Position numbers and translations under genes: made by a program
Shown: positions 1 through 7,646 of the stretch, one piece after another
Layout of the letters: each line of letters starts with the position of its first letter
How positions within the stretch are numbered: position 1 is the first letter of the stretch
Notes under the pieces: model-generated
Told to the model about the DNA's origin: nothing
Database searches by the model: none
What the model saw: the letters and a program-made list of their open reading frames with translations, nothing else
Assembly: GCA_903917955.1 (NCBI GenBank)
Contig: CAIXCO010000246.1
Span: 1-27,755 of the forward strand
DNA: 27,755 bases
Direction of reading: 5' to 3'
Origin: an uncultured Chlorobiaceae bacterium
GTDB taxonomy: Bacteria > Bacteroidota > Chlorobiia > Chlorobiales > Chlorobiaceae

Positions 1-83
1 AAAAGCATAACAATTTAGGCAAAAACAGATAATAGCCTGAAGAGTTGACGATAAAGGCAACGAAAACCTAAAAAAGTACGAAA

Positions 84-908
84 ATGAGAAAAGTAGCTAT
101 TTACGGAAAGGGTGGCATCGGCAAGTCAACCACGACACAGAACACGGTTGCCGGTCTTGCAGAAATGGGCAAGAAAATCATGGTTATTGGTTGTGACCCC
201 AAGGCTGACTCAACACGCCTGCTCCTTGGTGGCTTGCAGCAGAAGACAGTGCTCGACACCCTTCGCGAGGAAGGTGAAGAGGTTGAACTTGAAGATATCA
301 TCAAAGCGGGCTACAGAAACACCCGTTGTACCGAATCCGGTGGTCCTGAGCCAGGCGTCGGTTGCGCAGGTCGCGGTATCATTACCTCGGTCAACCTGCT
401 CGAACAGCTTGGTGCTTTTGATGAGGAATGGGAGCTCGACTATGTTTTTTACGATGTACTTGGTGACGTTGTCTGCGGTGGATTCGCCATGCCGATTCGT
501 GACGGTAAGGCTGAAGAGATCTACATCGTTTGTTCGGGCGAGATGATGGCGATGTACGCTGCCAACAACATCTGCAAGGGTATTCTGAAATATGCTGATA
601 CCGGTGGTGTCCGTCTTGGTGGCCTTATCTGCAACAGCCGTAACGTTGATAACGAGCGCCAGATGATTGAGGAGCTTGCCAAGAAGATCGGTACGCAGAT
701 GATCCACTTTGTGCCGCGCAACAACTTTGTGCAGCGTGCCGAGATCAACCGGAAAACCGTTATCGAGTACGATCCGACCCATGAGCAGGCTGACGAGTAT
801 CGCGCTCTTGCACAGAAAATTAACGATAACAAGATGTTTGTCATCCCCAAGCCGCTTGAAATCGAAGAACTTGAAACCCTTCTCATTGAATTTGGTATCG
901 CTAACTAA
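84..908 (+). CDS. nifH: Nitrogenase iron protein (dinitrogenase reductase) NifH
   Basis: This 274-residue protein is the homodimeric Fe protein that passes electrons to the MoFe protein with MgATP hydrolysis. Visible motifs are the P-loop GKGGIGKST (residues 8-16), the Walker-type segment IGCDPKADSTR (35-45), and the two cysteines that bridge the [4Fe-4S] cluster between subunits: Cys94 in GVGCAGRGI and Cys131 in VVCGGFAMPIR. Arg97 in CAGRG is the residue ADP-ribosylated by DraT in some bacteria; no draT is seen here. Length matches the family. It is the first gene of the nif operon, 18 bases ahead of nifI1. No convincing Shine-Dalgarno sequence precedes the ATG, but the MRKVAIYGKGG start is the conserved one. 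Only 83 bases lie upstream, so the promoter may be outside the window. Confidence 0.98.
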   Translation: MRKVAIYGKGGIGKSTTTQNTVAGLAEMGKKIMVIGCDPKADSTRLLLGGLQQKTVLDTLREEGEEVELEDIIKAGYRNTRCTESGGPEPGVGCAGRGIITSVNLLEQLGAFDEEWELDYVFYDVLGDVVCGGFAMPIRDGKAEEIYIVCSGEMMAMYAANNICKGILKYADTGGVRLGGLICNSRNVDNERQMIEELAKKIGTQMIHFVPRNNFVQRAEINRKTVIEYDPTHEQADEYRALAQKINDNKMFVIPKPLEIEELETLLIEFGIAN

Positions 909-926
909 AAAACGGAGTACACGCAC

Positions 927-1283
927 ATGTTAATGATCAGAACAATCGTCAGGCCGGAAAAGGTTTATGATGTCATGCAGGGACTGCTCGATGCTGGATT
1001 CCCTGCTGTAACGAAAATCTCGGTTGTCGGACGAGGCAAGCAGCGCGGTTTGCGCGTTGGCGATGTGGTCTATGACGAAATCCCCAAAGAGATGCTCTTT
1101 GTTGTGGTGCCCGATAATGACAAGGATTTTGTGATACGAGCCATTATGGAGAATGCAAAGTCAGGTTCGGAAGGAAAGTTCGGTGACGGAAAGATCTTTA
1201 TTTCAGGCGTCGAGGAGGTTTACACCATAAGCACCGGCGAAAAAGAAACTGATCCAATGCTTGCGTCAGCAAAGGAGGCTTAA
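927..1283 (+). CDS. nifI1: PII-family nitrogenase regulator NifI1 (GlnB-like)
   Basis: This is a 118-residue PII-type protein. The fold is recognisable from MIRTIVRPEKVYDVMQGL at the N-terminus, a T-loop region GRGKQRGLRVGDVVYDEIP (residues 32-50), the strand MLFVVVPD and the C-terminal GDGKIFISGVEEVYTI segment. NifI1 proteins lie between nifH and nifD in methanogens, clostridia and green sulfur bacteria. With NifI2 they bind the MoFe protein and switch nitrogenase activity in response to 2-oxoglutarate and ammonium, as shown in Methanococcus. A GGAG at 914-917 precedes the ATG; a second ATG at 933 could also serve. Its stop codon directly abuts the nifI2 start. Confidence 0.93.
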   Translation: MLMIRTIVRPEKVYDVMQGLLDAGFPAVTKISVVGRGKQRGLRVGDVVYDEIPKEMLFVVVPDNDKDFVIRAIMENAKSGSEGKFGDGKIFISGVEEVYTISTGEKETDPMLASAKEA

Positions 1284-1661
1284 ATGAAAGAGATTATTTC
1301 AGTCATACGGATCAACAAGGTGAATGCAACGAAGAAAGCGCTGATTGAAGCAGGTATTCCGGCATTCACCGCGACCGGAAGGGTGATGGGTCGCGGCAAG
1401 GGCGTGGTTCATTATGATATTCTCAATGGCGCTGCTGAAGGTCACCCCGAAGCCATTGCCCAGCTTGGCAATGCTCCGAGACTTGTGGCCAAAAGGATTC
1501 TGACGGTGGTTGTTCCTGATGAGTTGTGCAAAACAGCTATCGACACCATCATCAAGGCAAACCAGACAGGTAAACCCGGTGATGGCAAGATTTTTGTGAC
1601 ACCGATTCTTGAGACCATAAGGGTCAGAACCAGCGAAAAGGGTGATGAAGCGCTGAACTAA
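1284..1661 (+). CDS. nifI2: PII-family nitrogenase regulator NifI2 (GlnB-like)
   Basis: This is a 125-residue PII-type protein and the partner of NifI1. It starts MKEIISVIRINKVNATKKAL, has the segment ATGRVMGRGKGVVHYD leading into a longer T-loop region (about residues 30-65), and ends with the PII signature GKPGDGKIFVTPILETIRV. The longer T-loop distinguishes NifI2 from NifI1. The ATG follows the nifI1 TAA without a gap, with AAAGGAGG at 1271-1278 inside nifI1, so the two are translationally linked and probably made in similar amounts for a mixed complex. The likely role is reversible inhibition of dinitrogenase when fixed nitrogen is plentiful, inferred from the family. Confidence 0.93.
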   Translation: MKEIISVIRINKVNATKKALIEAGIPAFTATGRVMGRGKGVVHYDILNGAAEGHPEAIAQLGNAPRLVAKRILTVVVPDELCKTAIDTIIKANQTGKPGDGKIFVTPILETIRVRTSEKGDEALN

Positions 1662-1699
1662 CAGAGCAATATTTAAAAGGTGTAAACGGAGAGAGCTAC

Positions 1700-3334
1700 A
1701 TGGAGGCGAACATACATTTTCCCGATCCTTCCAAAGTGAGGGAGGAGCTGATACAAAAATACCCGGCCAAGGTTGCAAAAAAACGGGCCAAGTCGATCAT
1801 TGTCAACGATCCGCAAATCATTCCTGAAGTACAGGCCAACGTGCGTACCGTGCCTGGCATCATCACTCAGCGCGGTTGCTCTTATGCTGGATGTAAAGGT
1901 GTGGTGCTCGGCCCTACCCGTGATATCGTCAACATTGTGCACGGTCCGATCGGTTGCAGCTTTTATGCCTGGTTGACCCGCCGTAACCAGACGAGAACCG
2001 AGTCGCTGATGGATGCAAACTATATCCCCTACTGCTTCTCGACCGACATGCAGGAGGAGAATGTGGTCTTCGGCGGTGAAAAGAAGCTGAAAGTGGCCAT
2101 TCAGGAGGCTTATGACCTTTTTCATCCCAAGTCGATTGCCATCTTCTCAACCTGTCCGGTTGGTCTGATTGGTGATGACGTTCATGCCGCATCAAAAGAG
2201 ATGCGTGAAAAGTTCGGTGACTGCAACGTCTTTGGTTTCAGTTGCGAAGGGTACAGGGGCGTGAGCCAGTCGGCTGGTCACCACATTGCCAACAACGGTG
2301 TGTTCAAGCACATGGTTGGTCGCGACAATACCCCAAGCGTTGGCAAGTACAAGCTGAACCTGCTTGGTGAATACAACATCGGCGGCGATGCTTTTGAGAT
2401 TGAACGCATTTTTGAGAAATGTGGCATTACGCTGGTAGCCTCCTTCAGCGGCAACTCGACAGTCAGCCAGATTGAAAATGCCCACACCGCTGATTTGAAC
2501 GTGATTCTCTGTCACCGTTCAATCAACTATATGGGTGACATGATGGAGACAAAGTACGGTATTCCGTGGATGAAGGTGAACTTTGTCGGGGCTGAATCGA
2601 CCGCAAAGTCGCTGCGCAAAATTGCTGAATATTTTGGCGACGAGGAGCTGAAGGCCAGGGTTGAAGAGGTGATTGCCGAGGAGGCTCCAAAGGTGCAGGC
2701 GGTAATTGATGAGATTATGCCGAGAACCAAGGGCAAGACTGCCATGCTTTTTGTCGGCGGTTCACGTGCCCATCACTACCAGGATCTCTTTGCCGAGCTT
2801 GGGATGACAACGGTGGCTGCAGGATACGAATTTGCTCACCGCGATGACTATGAAGGGCGTCACGTCCTGCCAAGCATCAAGATTGATGCCGACAGCAAGA
2901 ACATTGAAGAGCTGAAAGTGGTCGCTGATCCGGAACTCTACAATCCGAGAAAAACCGAGGCTGAGCTTGAGGCACTGAAGGAGAAGGGGCTTGAGATCAA
3001 TGGCTATGAGGGAATGATGAAGCAGATGACCAAGAAGTCGCTCGTTGTTGATGATTTGAGCCACTATGAGTCAGAAAAGCTGATCGAGATCTATAAACCG
3101 GATATTTTTTGCGCCGGTATCAAGGAGAAGTATGTGGTACAAAAGATGGGTATTCCGCTCAAACAGCTTCACAGCTACGACTACGGCGGCCCCTACACTG
3201 GCTTTGAGGGTGCAGTAAACTTCTACAAAGATATCGACCGTATGGTGAACAACCCGGTCTGGAAGCTGATCAAGGCTCCGTGGGAAAAAGCCGGAAACGG
3301 TGCAGGACTTTCAGCCAGTTACGTGACACAGTAA
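1700..3334 (+). CDS. nifD: Nitrogenase molybdenum-iron protein alpha chain NifD
   Basis: This 544-residue subunit carries the FeMo-cofactor. P-cluster ligands are visible as Cys60 (QRGCSYAGC), Cys86 (GPIGCSFYAW) and Cys152 (STCPVGLIGDD). FeMo-cofactor ligands are Cys271 (VILCHRSINYM) and His491 (LKQLHSYDYGGPYTGFEG); the substrate-site histidine lies in SQSAGHHIAN (about residue 194). It is about 50 residues longer than Azotobacter NifD (492). The extra length falls around residues 385-440, where an acidic, Lys/Glu-rich stretch (AELEALKEKGLEING) lies; this insertion is known from clostridial and green sulfur NifD. GGAGAG at 1688-1693 supports the ATG. NifK follows after 26 bases. Confidence 0.98.
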   Translation: MEANIHFPDPSKVREELIQKYPAKVAKKRAKSIIVNDPQIIPEVQANVRTVPGIITQRGCSYAGCKGVVLGPTRDIVNIVHGPIGCSFYAWLTRRNQTRTESLMDANYIPYCFSTDMQEENVVFGGEKKLKVAIQEAYDLFHPKSIAIFSTCPVGLIGDDVHAASKEMREKFGDCNVFGFSCEGYRGVSQSAGHHIANNGVFKHMVGRDNTPSVGKYKLNLLGEYNIGGDAFEIERIFEKCGITLVASFSGNSTVSQIENAHTADLNVILCHRSINYMGDMMETKYGIPWMKVNFVGAESTAKSLRKIAEYFGDEELKARVEEVIAEEAPKVQAVIDEIMPRTKGKTAMLFVGGSRAHHYQDLFAELGMTTVAAGYEFAHRDDYEGRHVLPSIKIDADSKNIEELKVVADPELYNPRKTEAELEALKEKGLEINGYEGMMKQMTKKSLVVDDLSHYESEKLIEIYKPDIFCAGIKEKYVVQKMGIPLKQLHSYDYGGPYTGFEGAVNFYKDIDRMVNNPVWKLIKAPWEKAGNGAGLSASYVTQ

Positions 3335-3360
3335 TGAGGGAAAACGGAGACTATTAAATT

Positions 3361-4743
3361 ATGCTATTACGACACACATCAAAAGAGGTTAAAGAGCGTG
3401 AAGGGCTGACCATCAACCCGGCAAAAACCTGCCAGCCGATCGGTGCCATGTATGCGGCGCTCGGTATTCATGGCTGTCTGCCTCACAGCCACGGCTCTCA
3501 GGGGTGCTGCTCCTATCATCGCAGCACCTTGACCCGCCATTACAAAGAGCCTGTTATGGCGGCAACAAGTTCGTTCACTGAAGGTGCCTCAGTTTTCGGC
3601 GGCCAGGCAAACCTGCTTGCAGCCATCGAAACCATCTTTTCGGTCTATGAGCCTGATATCATTGCGGTGCACTCGACCTGCCTCTCTGAAACGATTGGTG
3701 ATGATTTGCAGCAGATCACGAGGAAAGCAAAGGATGACGGCAAGGTGCCAGAAGGAAAGTATGTCATTTTTGCCAGCACACCGAGCTTTATCGGGTCGCA
3801 CGTTACCGGCTATGCCAACATGGTCACGGGTATTGCTACCCAGTTTGCGGTTTCAACCGGCGTGAAAAAGAACCAGCACAACATTATTGCGGGCTGGATG
3901 GAGCCTTCCGATATGCGCGAAATCAAGCGGCTGTCGAAAGAGCTGGGCGTCAAGATTGTGCTTTTCCCCGACACCTCGGATGTACTCGATGCTCCGCAGA
4001 CCGGCAAGCACGTCTTCTATCCCAAGGGAGGAACGACAGTAGCAGAGCTGCAGAGCGCTGGCGACAGCCTCTCTTCACTTGCTCTTGGCTCAATCAGTGC
4101 TGAGCCTGCGGCAATCGCTCTCGAAAAGAGCTGCAAGGTGCCCTTTGAAACGCTCGACATCCCGATCGGCCTCACCGCAACTGACCGCTTCATCATGGCG
4201 CTCAGCAAGGTTGTTGGTGTAGCAGTGCCCGATGAGATTACGGCTGAGAGGGGACGTCTGGTTGATGTGATGGCCGATATGGAACAGTATCTCTACGGCA
4301 AAAGGGTGGCACTCTTCGGTGATCCGGATCAGCTTCTTCCGCTTACCGAGTTCCTGCTCGACTTGAACATGAAACCGGTTCACATCGTCAGCGGGACACC
4401 TGGGCAGCGCTTTGAAAAACAGATGCGCAAGCTTCTTGAAGCACGTTCACCGGAAACAAACTTCCGCAACGGGCTTCAAGCCGACATGTTTTTGCTGCAC
4501 CAGTGGATGAAGAATGAGCCGGTTGACCTTCTGATTGGTAACACCTACGGCAAGTACATGGCGCGTGACGAAGATGTTCCGTTTATTCGCTTCGGCTTCC
4601 CGATTCTTGACCGCATCGGCCACAGCTACTTCCCGAATGTCGGGTACAGCGGAAGCTTGAGACTCCTTGAAAAGATCCTCAACGCCATTATGGATCGCCA
4701 GGATCGTGACGCTCTCGAAGAAAAGTTCGAATTAGTCATGTAA
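3361..4743 (+). CDS. nifK: Nitrogenase molybdenum-iron protein beta chain NifK
   Basis: This is a 460-residue partner of NifD in the alpha2-beta2 MoFe protein, contributing the other half of the P-cluster. The ligands are Cys24 (AKTCQPIGAMYAALG), Cys49 (HGSQGCCSYHRS) and Cys107 (HSTCLSETIGDD). The protein is about 60 residues shorter than Azotobacter NifK (523). The shortening is at the N-terminus, which begins only 23 residues before the first P-cluster cysteine, as in other green sulfur and clostridial forms. GGAGA at 3346-3350 precedes the ATG by 10 bases. The 180-base spacer after the gene is packed with hairpin repeats and separates the structural genes from the cofactor-scaffold genes nifE and nifN. 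Confidence 0.98.
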   Translation: MLLRHTSKEVKEREGLTINPAKTCQPIGAMYAALGIHGCLPHSHGSQGCCSYHRSTLTRHYKEPVMAATSSFTEGASVFGGQANLLAAIETIFSVYEPDIIAVHSTCLSETIGDDLQQITRKAKDDGKVPEGKYVIFASTPSFIGSHVTGYANMVTGIATQFAVSTGVKKNQHNIIAGWMEPSDMREIKRLSKELGVKIVLFPDTSDVLDAPQTGKHVFYPKGGTTVAELQSAGDSLSSLALGSISAEPAAIALEKSCKVPFETLDIPIGLTATDRFIMALSKVVGVAVPDEITAERGRLVDVMADMEQYLYGKRVALFGDPDQLLPLTEFLLDLNMKPVHIVSGTPGQRFEKQMRKLLEARSPETNFRNGLQADMFLLHQWMKNEPVDLLIGNTYGKYMARDEDVPFIRFGFPILDRIGHSYFPNVGYSGSLRLLEKILNAIMDRQDRDALEEKFELVM

Positions 4744-4756
4744 GAAGAACAGAGAC

Positions 4757-4893
4757 ATGGCGCCCCTCCAGCCCCGAAGGGGCGCCATACACGAACACAG
4801 GGTGAAGCCCTGTAAGCCAGACACATCAGGGTGAAGCCCTGTAAGCCAGAAGCCCCGAAGGGGCGCCATAAAATACCCCAGGGTGAAGCCCTG
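4757..4893. repeat. Intergenic cluster of two palindromic repeat families (nifK-nifE spacer)
   Basis: Two short palindromic elements alternate here. Element A (GCCCCGAAGGGGCGCCAT) occurs at 4771-4788 and 4852-4869; the first copy also pairs ATGGCGCCCCT (4757-4767) with AGGGGCGCCAT (4778-4788), an 11-bp stem. Element B (CAGGGTGAAGCCCTG, a CAGGG/CCCTG hairpin) occurs at 4798-4812, 4827-4841 and 4879-4893; the first two copies are followed by the same GTAAGCCAGA-like tail (TAAGCCAGA). The layout resembles REP/BIME-type interspersed repeats. Inside an operon such hairpins could act as an RNA-stability or attenuation element between nifK and nifE; that role is inference. Confidence 0.85.
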
Positions 4894-4923
4894 GAGAAGG
4901 AATAACCTAAAGCCCCAGCAGCT

Positions 4924-6285
4924 ATGGAACAGATCACGATTCTCGAAGGACGGCAGAAGCAGATCTTCGAAAAGAAAAAAGGGGTGGCGCAACCCGATAT
5001 CGCCTGCGACACTTCAAGCCTTTCGGGGTCGGTGAGCCAGCGTGCCTGCGTCTTCTGCGGTTCCCGGGTGGTACTCTATCCCATAGCCGATGCCATTCAT
5101 GTTGTTCATGGTCCAATCGGATGTGCCGCTTATACGTGGGACATCCGGGGGGCTGTCTCTTCGGGCCCTGAACTGCACCGGTTAAGCTTTTCGACCGATT
5201 TGCAGGAGATGGATGTCATTTACGGTGGTGAAAAAAAGCTCTACCACTCACTCATTGAGCTGATTGAGCAGTACAAGCCAAAAGCGGCCTTTATCTACTC
5301 GACCTGCATTGTCGGCCTTATCGGTGACGATATTGATGCCGTCTGCAAAAAAGTGGCCAAAGAGAGCGGAATTCCGGTACTGCCGGTTCATTCCGAAGGG
5401 TTCAAGGGTACCAAAAAGGATGGCTACAAGGCCGCCTGCCACGCCCTGATGAAGCTGATCGGTACCGGCTCGACCGAAGAGATCAGCAAGTACAGTATCA
5501 ACATCCTTGGCGAATTCAACCTTGCCGGGGAGGCGTGGATTATCAGGAAGTATTATGAAAAGATGGGCATTGAGGTTGTCGCAACCCTGACCGGTGACGG
5601 ACGTATTGATGCGGTACGCCGGGCACACGGAGCAACCCTCAACGTTGTGCAGTGCTCAGGCTCAATGACCTGGCTTGCCAAAGAGATGGAGGCGAAATAT
5701 GGAATCCCCTATATCCGGGTCTCCTACTTCGGTATTGAGGATATGTCGAAATCGCTCTACGATGTCGCGAAATATTTTCCCGACCGCCCTGACATTATGG
5801 AGGCGGCTAAAGCGGTGGTGAGTGAGGAGGTAAAGAGCCTCTATCCTTCACTGCAAAAGTTCAAAAAAGCGCTGACGGGCAAGAAAGCGGCCATCTATGT
5901 TGGTGGCGCATTCAAAACATTTTCGCTCATCAAGGCGCTGCGTTCCATCGGCATGTCGGTCGTGCTTGCCGGTTCTCAGACAGGTGACAAGAATGATTAT
6001 GCACGACTGAAAGAGATGTGTGACGAAGGGACGGTGATTGTCGACGACTCCAACCCCGTTGAGCTTTCGAAATTTATTCTTGAAAAAGAGGCTGACCTGC
6101 TTATCGGAGGGGTCAAGGAGCGCCCGATAGCCTTCAAGCTCGGTATCGGATTCTGCGATCACAACCATGAGAGAAAGATCCCTCTGGCCGGATTTGAGGG
6201 TATGTATAATTTTGCACTGGAGGTCTATCAATCGGTCATGAGCCCGGTATGGCAGTTTGCTCCGCGAAAAGGAGGTATCCTATGA
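4924..6285 (+). CDS. nifE: Nitrogenase FeMo-cofactor scaffold protein NifE
   Basis: This 453-residue protein is a NifD paralogue that, with NifN, forms the scaffold on which the NifB-cofactor is matured into FeMo-co. Cluster-ligand cysteines match the NifD pattern: Cys42 (QRACVFCGSR), Cys67 (HGPIGCAAYTWDIRG), Cys128 (YSTCIVGLIGDD), plus Cys244 in NVVQCSGSMTW near the NifD Cys271 position. The GGEKKLYHSLIEL and PLAGFEGMYNFA segments are typical of NifE. The ATG has no close Shine-Dalgarno (the nearest purine run, GGAGAAGG at 4893-4900, is too distant). The residue context MEQITILEGRQKQIFEKK is nevertheless the usual NifE start. The last four bases overlap the nifN start (ATGA, 6282-6285). Confidence 0.97.
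   Translation: MEQITILEGRQKQIFEKKKGVAQPDIACDTSSLSGSVSQRACVFCGSRVVLYPIADAIHVVHGPIGCAAYTWDIRGAVSSGPELHRLSFSTDLQEMDVIYGGEKKLYHSLIELIEQYKPKAAFIYSTCIVGLIGDDIDAVCKKVAKESGIPVLPVHSEGFKGTKKDGYKAACHALMKLIGTGSTEEISKYSINILGEFNLAGEAWIIRKYYEKMGIEVVATLTGDGRIDAVRRAHGATLNVVQCSGSMTWLAKEMEAKYGIPYIRVSYFGIEDMSKSLYDVAKYFPDRPDIMEAAKAVVSEEVKSLYPSLQKFKKALTGKKAAIYVGGAFKTFSLIKALRSIGMSVVLAGSQTGDKNDYARLKEMCDEGTVIVDDSNPVELSKFILEKEADLLIGGVKERPIAFKLGIGFCDHNHERKIPLAGFEGMYNFALEVYQSVMSPVWQFAPRKGGIL
6269..6275 (+). promoter_or_regulatory. Shine-Dalgarno site fixing the nifN start
   Basis: AAGGAGG lies 6 bases ahead of the ATG at 6282, inside the end of nifE. This supports 6282 over the upstream in-frame ATG at 6249, which lacks a comparable site and would add 11 residues not resembling a NifN N-terminus. 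Confidence 0.8.
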
Positions 6286-7634
6286 AACACGCAAAAACAG
6301 CAACACAGAACGCCTGCAAGCTCTGCAACCCGCTTGGCGCATGCCTTGCCTTCCGTGGAATTGAGAACTGCGTACCGTTCCTGCACGGTTCACAGGGGTG
6401 CGCGACCTATATCCGTCGTTACCTGATCAGCCATTATAAAGAGCCGATCGATATCGCCTCATCAAACTTCCATGAAGAGAGCGCGGTCTTCGGCGGCAGC
6501 CATAACCTGAAAATCGGACTGAAAAACGTCTCCGATCAATACAAACCGGAGGTTATCGGGGTGGCGACCACCTGCTTGAGCGAGACCATCGGCGATGATG
6601 TACCCGGCATTTTGCGGGAGTATAAAAAGGAGTTCAAGAACGGCTCACCGATGCCGATTTTGATTCATGCCTCGACGCCAAGCTATCAGGGCAGCCACAT
6701 TGACGGCTTTCATGCCGCAGTACGGGCGACTGTCAAAACATTGGCCGAAAAGGGAGAGCCACAGGAGCTGATCAACCTCTTTCCGAACATGGTTTCGCCA
6801 GCCGACCTGCGCTACCTCAAAGAGATTTTCAGTGATTTCAAGGCTCCGTTGCTACTGCTGCCCGACTACTCCCAGACGATGGATGGCGGCCCGTGGGGTG
6901 AATACCACCGCATACCACCGGGCGGCACTCCGGCAAGCGCCATTGTACGGGCGGGCAGCGCAAAAGCGAGCATTGAGTTTGGCTCAACGCTTGAAGCGGC
7001 AAAATCGGCGGCAGGTTATCTCGATGATGCCTTTGGCATACCGCGTCATCACCTCTCGCTGCCCATCGGCATCAAGGAGAGCGACCGCTTTTTCAGCCTG
7101 CTCGAAACGCTGACAGGCCATGCGCGGCCCGAAAAATATGAGGATGAACGGCGCCGTCTGGTTGACGCCTACGCGGACGGCCATAAATATGTTTTTGAAA
7201 AAAAGGTAATCCTCTATGGCGAGGAGGATCTGGTGGTGGCCATGACCGCATTTCTCAGTGAAATCGGCATGACTCCTGTGCTCTGCGCCTCAGGAGGAAA
7301 AAGCGGTCTCCTGAAAAGAAGGATTAAGGAGCTTGTGCCAGAGATGGATGAGCTCGGTATCAAGGTGCGTGAGGGTGTTGACTTTGTTGATATCGAGGAT
7401 GAGGCCAAAGTGCTGCAACCCGATTTTCTTATCGGCAACAGCAAGGGGTATACCATGTCGCGAAAAAACGATATACCGCTGCTCCGACTCGGCTTCCCCA
7501 TTCACGACCGGTTCGGGGGGCAGAGAATGCACCATCTTGGCTACCGTGGTACCCAGGAACTCTTTGACCGGATCGTCAACACCGTTATCGAACAGCGGCA
7601 GAATGCTTCATCAATCGGCTATACTTATATGTAA
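6282..7634 (+). CDS. nifN: Nitrogenase FeMo-cofactor scaffold protein NifN
   Basis: This 450-residue protein is a NifK paralogue that pairs with NifE in the heterotetrameric cofactor scaffold. The N-terminus QNACKLCNPLGACLAFRGI (residues 10-28), the HGSQGCATYIRR segment (Cys40) and TTCLSETIGDD place it in the NifK/NifN family; DFLIGNSKGYTMSRKNDIPLLRLGFPIHDR near the C-terminus is typical. The start at 6282 is chosen because of AAGGAGG at 6269-6275 and the four-base overlap with the nifE stop, which indicates translational coupling and equal production of the two subunits. The reading frame is open upstream to an ATG at 6249, which is judged not to be used. nifB follows after 12 bases. Confidence 0.96.
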   Translation: MKHAKTATQNACKLCNPLGACLAFRGIENCVPFLHGSQGCATYIRRYLISHYKEPIDIASSNFHEESAVFGGSHNLKIGLKNVSDQYKPEVIGVATTCLSETIGDDVPGILREYKKEFKNGSPMPILIHASTPSYQGSHIDGFHAAVRATVKTLAEKGEPQELINLFPNMVSPADLRYLKEIFSDFKAPLLLLPDYSQTMDGGPWGEYHRIPPGGTPASAIVRAGSAKASIEFGSTLEAAKSAAGYLDDAFGIPRHHLSLPIGIKESDRFFSLLETLTGHARPEKYEDERRRLVDAYADGHKYVFEKKVILYGEEDLVVAMTAFLSEIGMTPVLCASGGKSGLLKRRIKELVPEMDELGIKVREGVDFVDIEDEAKVLQPDFLIGNSKGYTMSRKNDIPLLRLGFPIHDRFGGQRMHHLGYRGTQELFDRIVNTVIEQRQNASSIGYTYM

Positions 7635-7646
7635 AGGGAGGATATC

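Noticed and set aside
45..73. Possible sigma70 promoter for nifH (TTGACG, 17 bases, CTAAAA)
   Set aside because: The -10 match is poor and the implied transcript would start almost at the ATG. No sigma54 TGGCAC-N5-TTGC site is visible in the 83 upstream bases either.
210..926. 238-codon open frame on the minus strand across nifH
   Set aside because: It is the antisense of a highly conserved gene, and its translation shows no recognisable domain; a shadow of nifH codon use.
4732..4992. Minus-strand open frame in the nifK-nifE spacer (QGFTL...MAPLRG repeats)
   Set aside because: It is a translation of the palindromic repeats running into nifE; the repeated peptide phrases reflect the DNA repeats, not a protein family.
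6249..6281. Upstream ATG for nifN
   Set aside because: It would add 11 residues overlapping nifE and lacks the AAGGAGG that stands before 6282.
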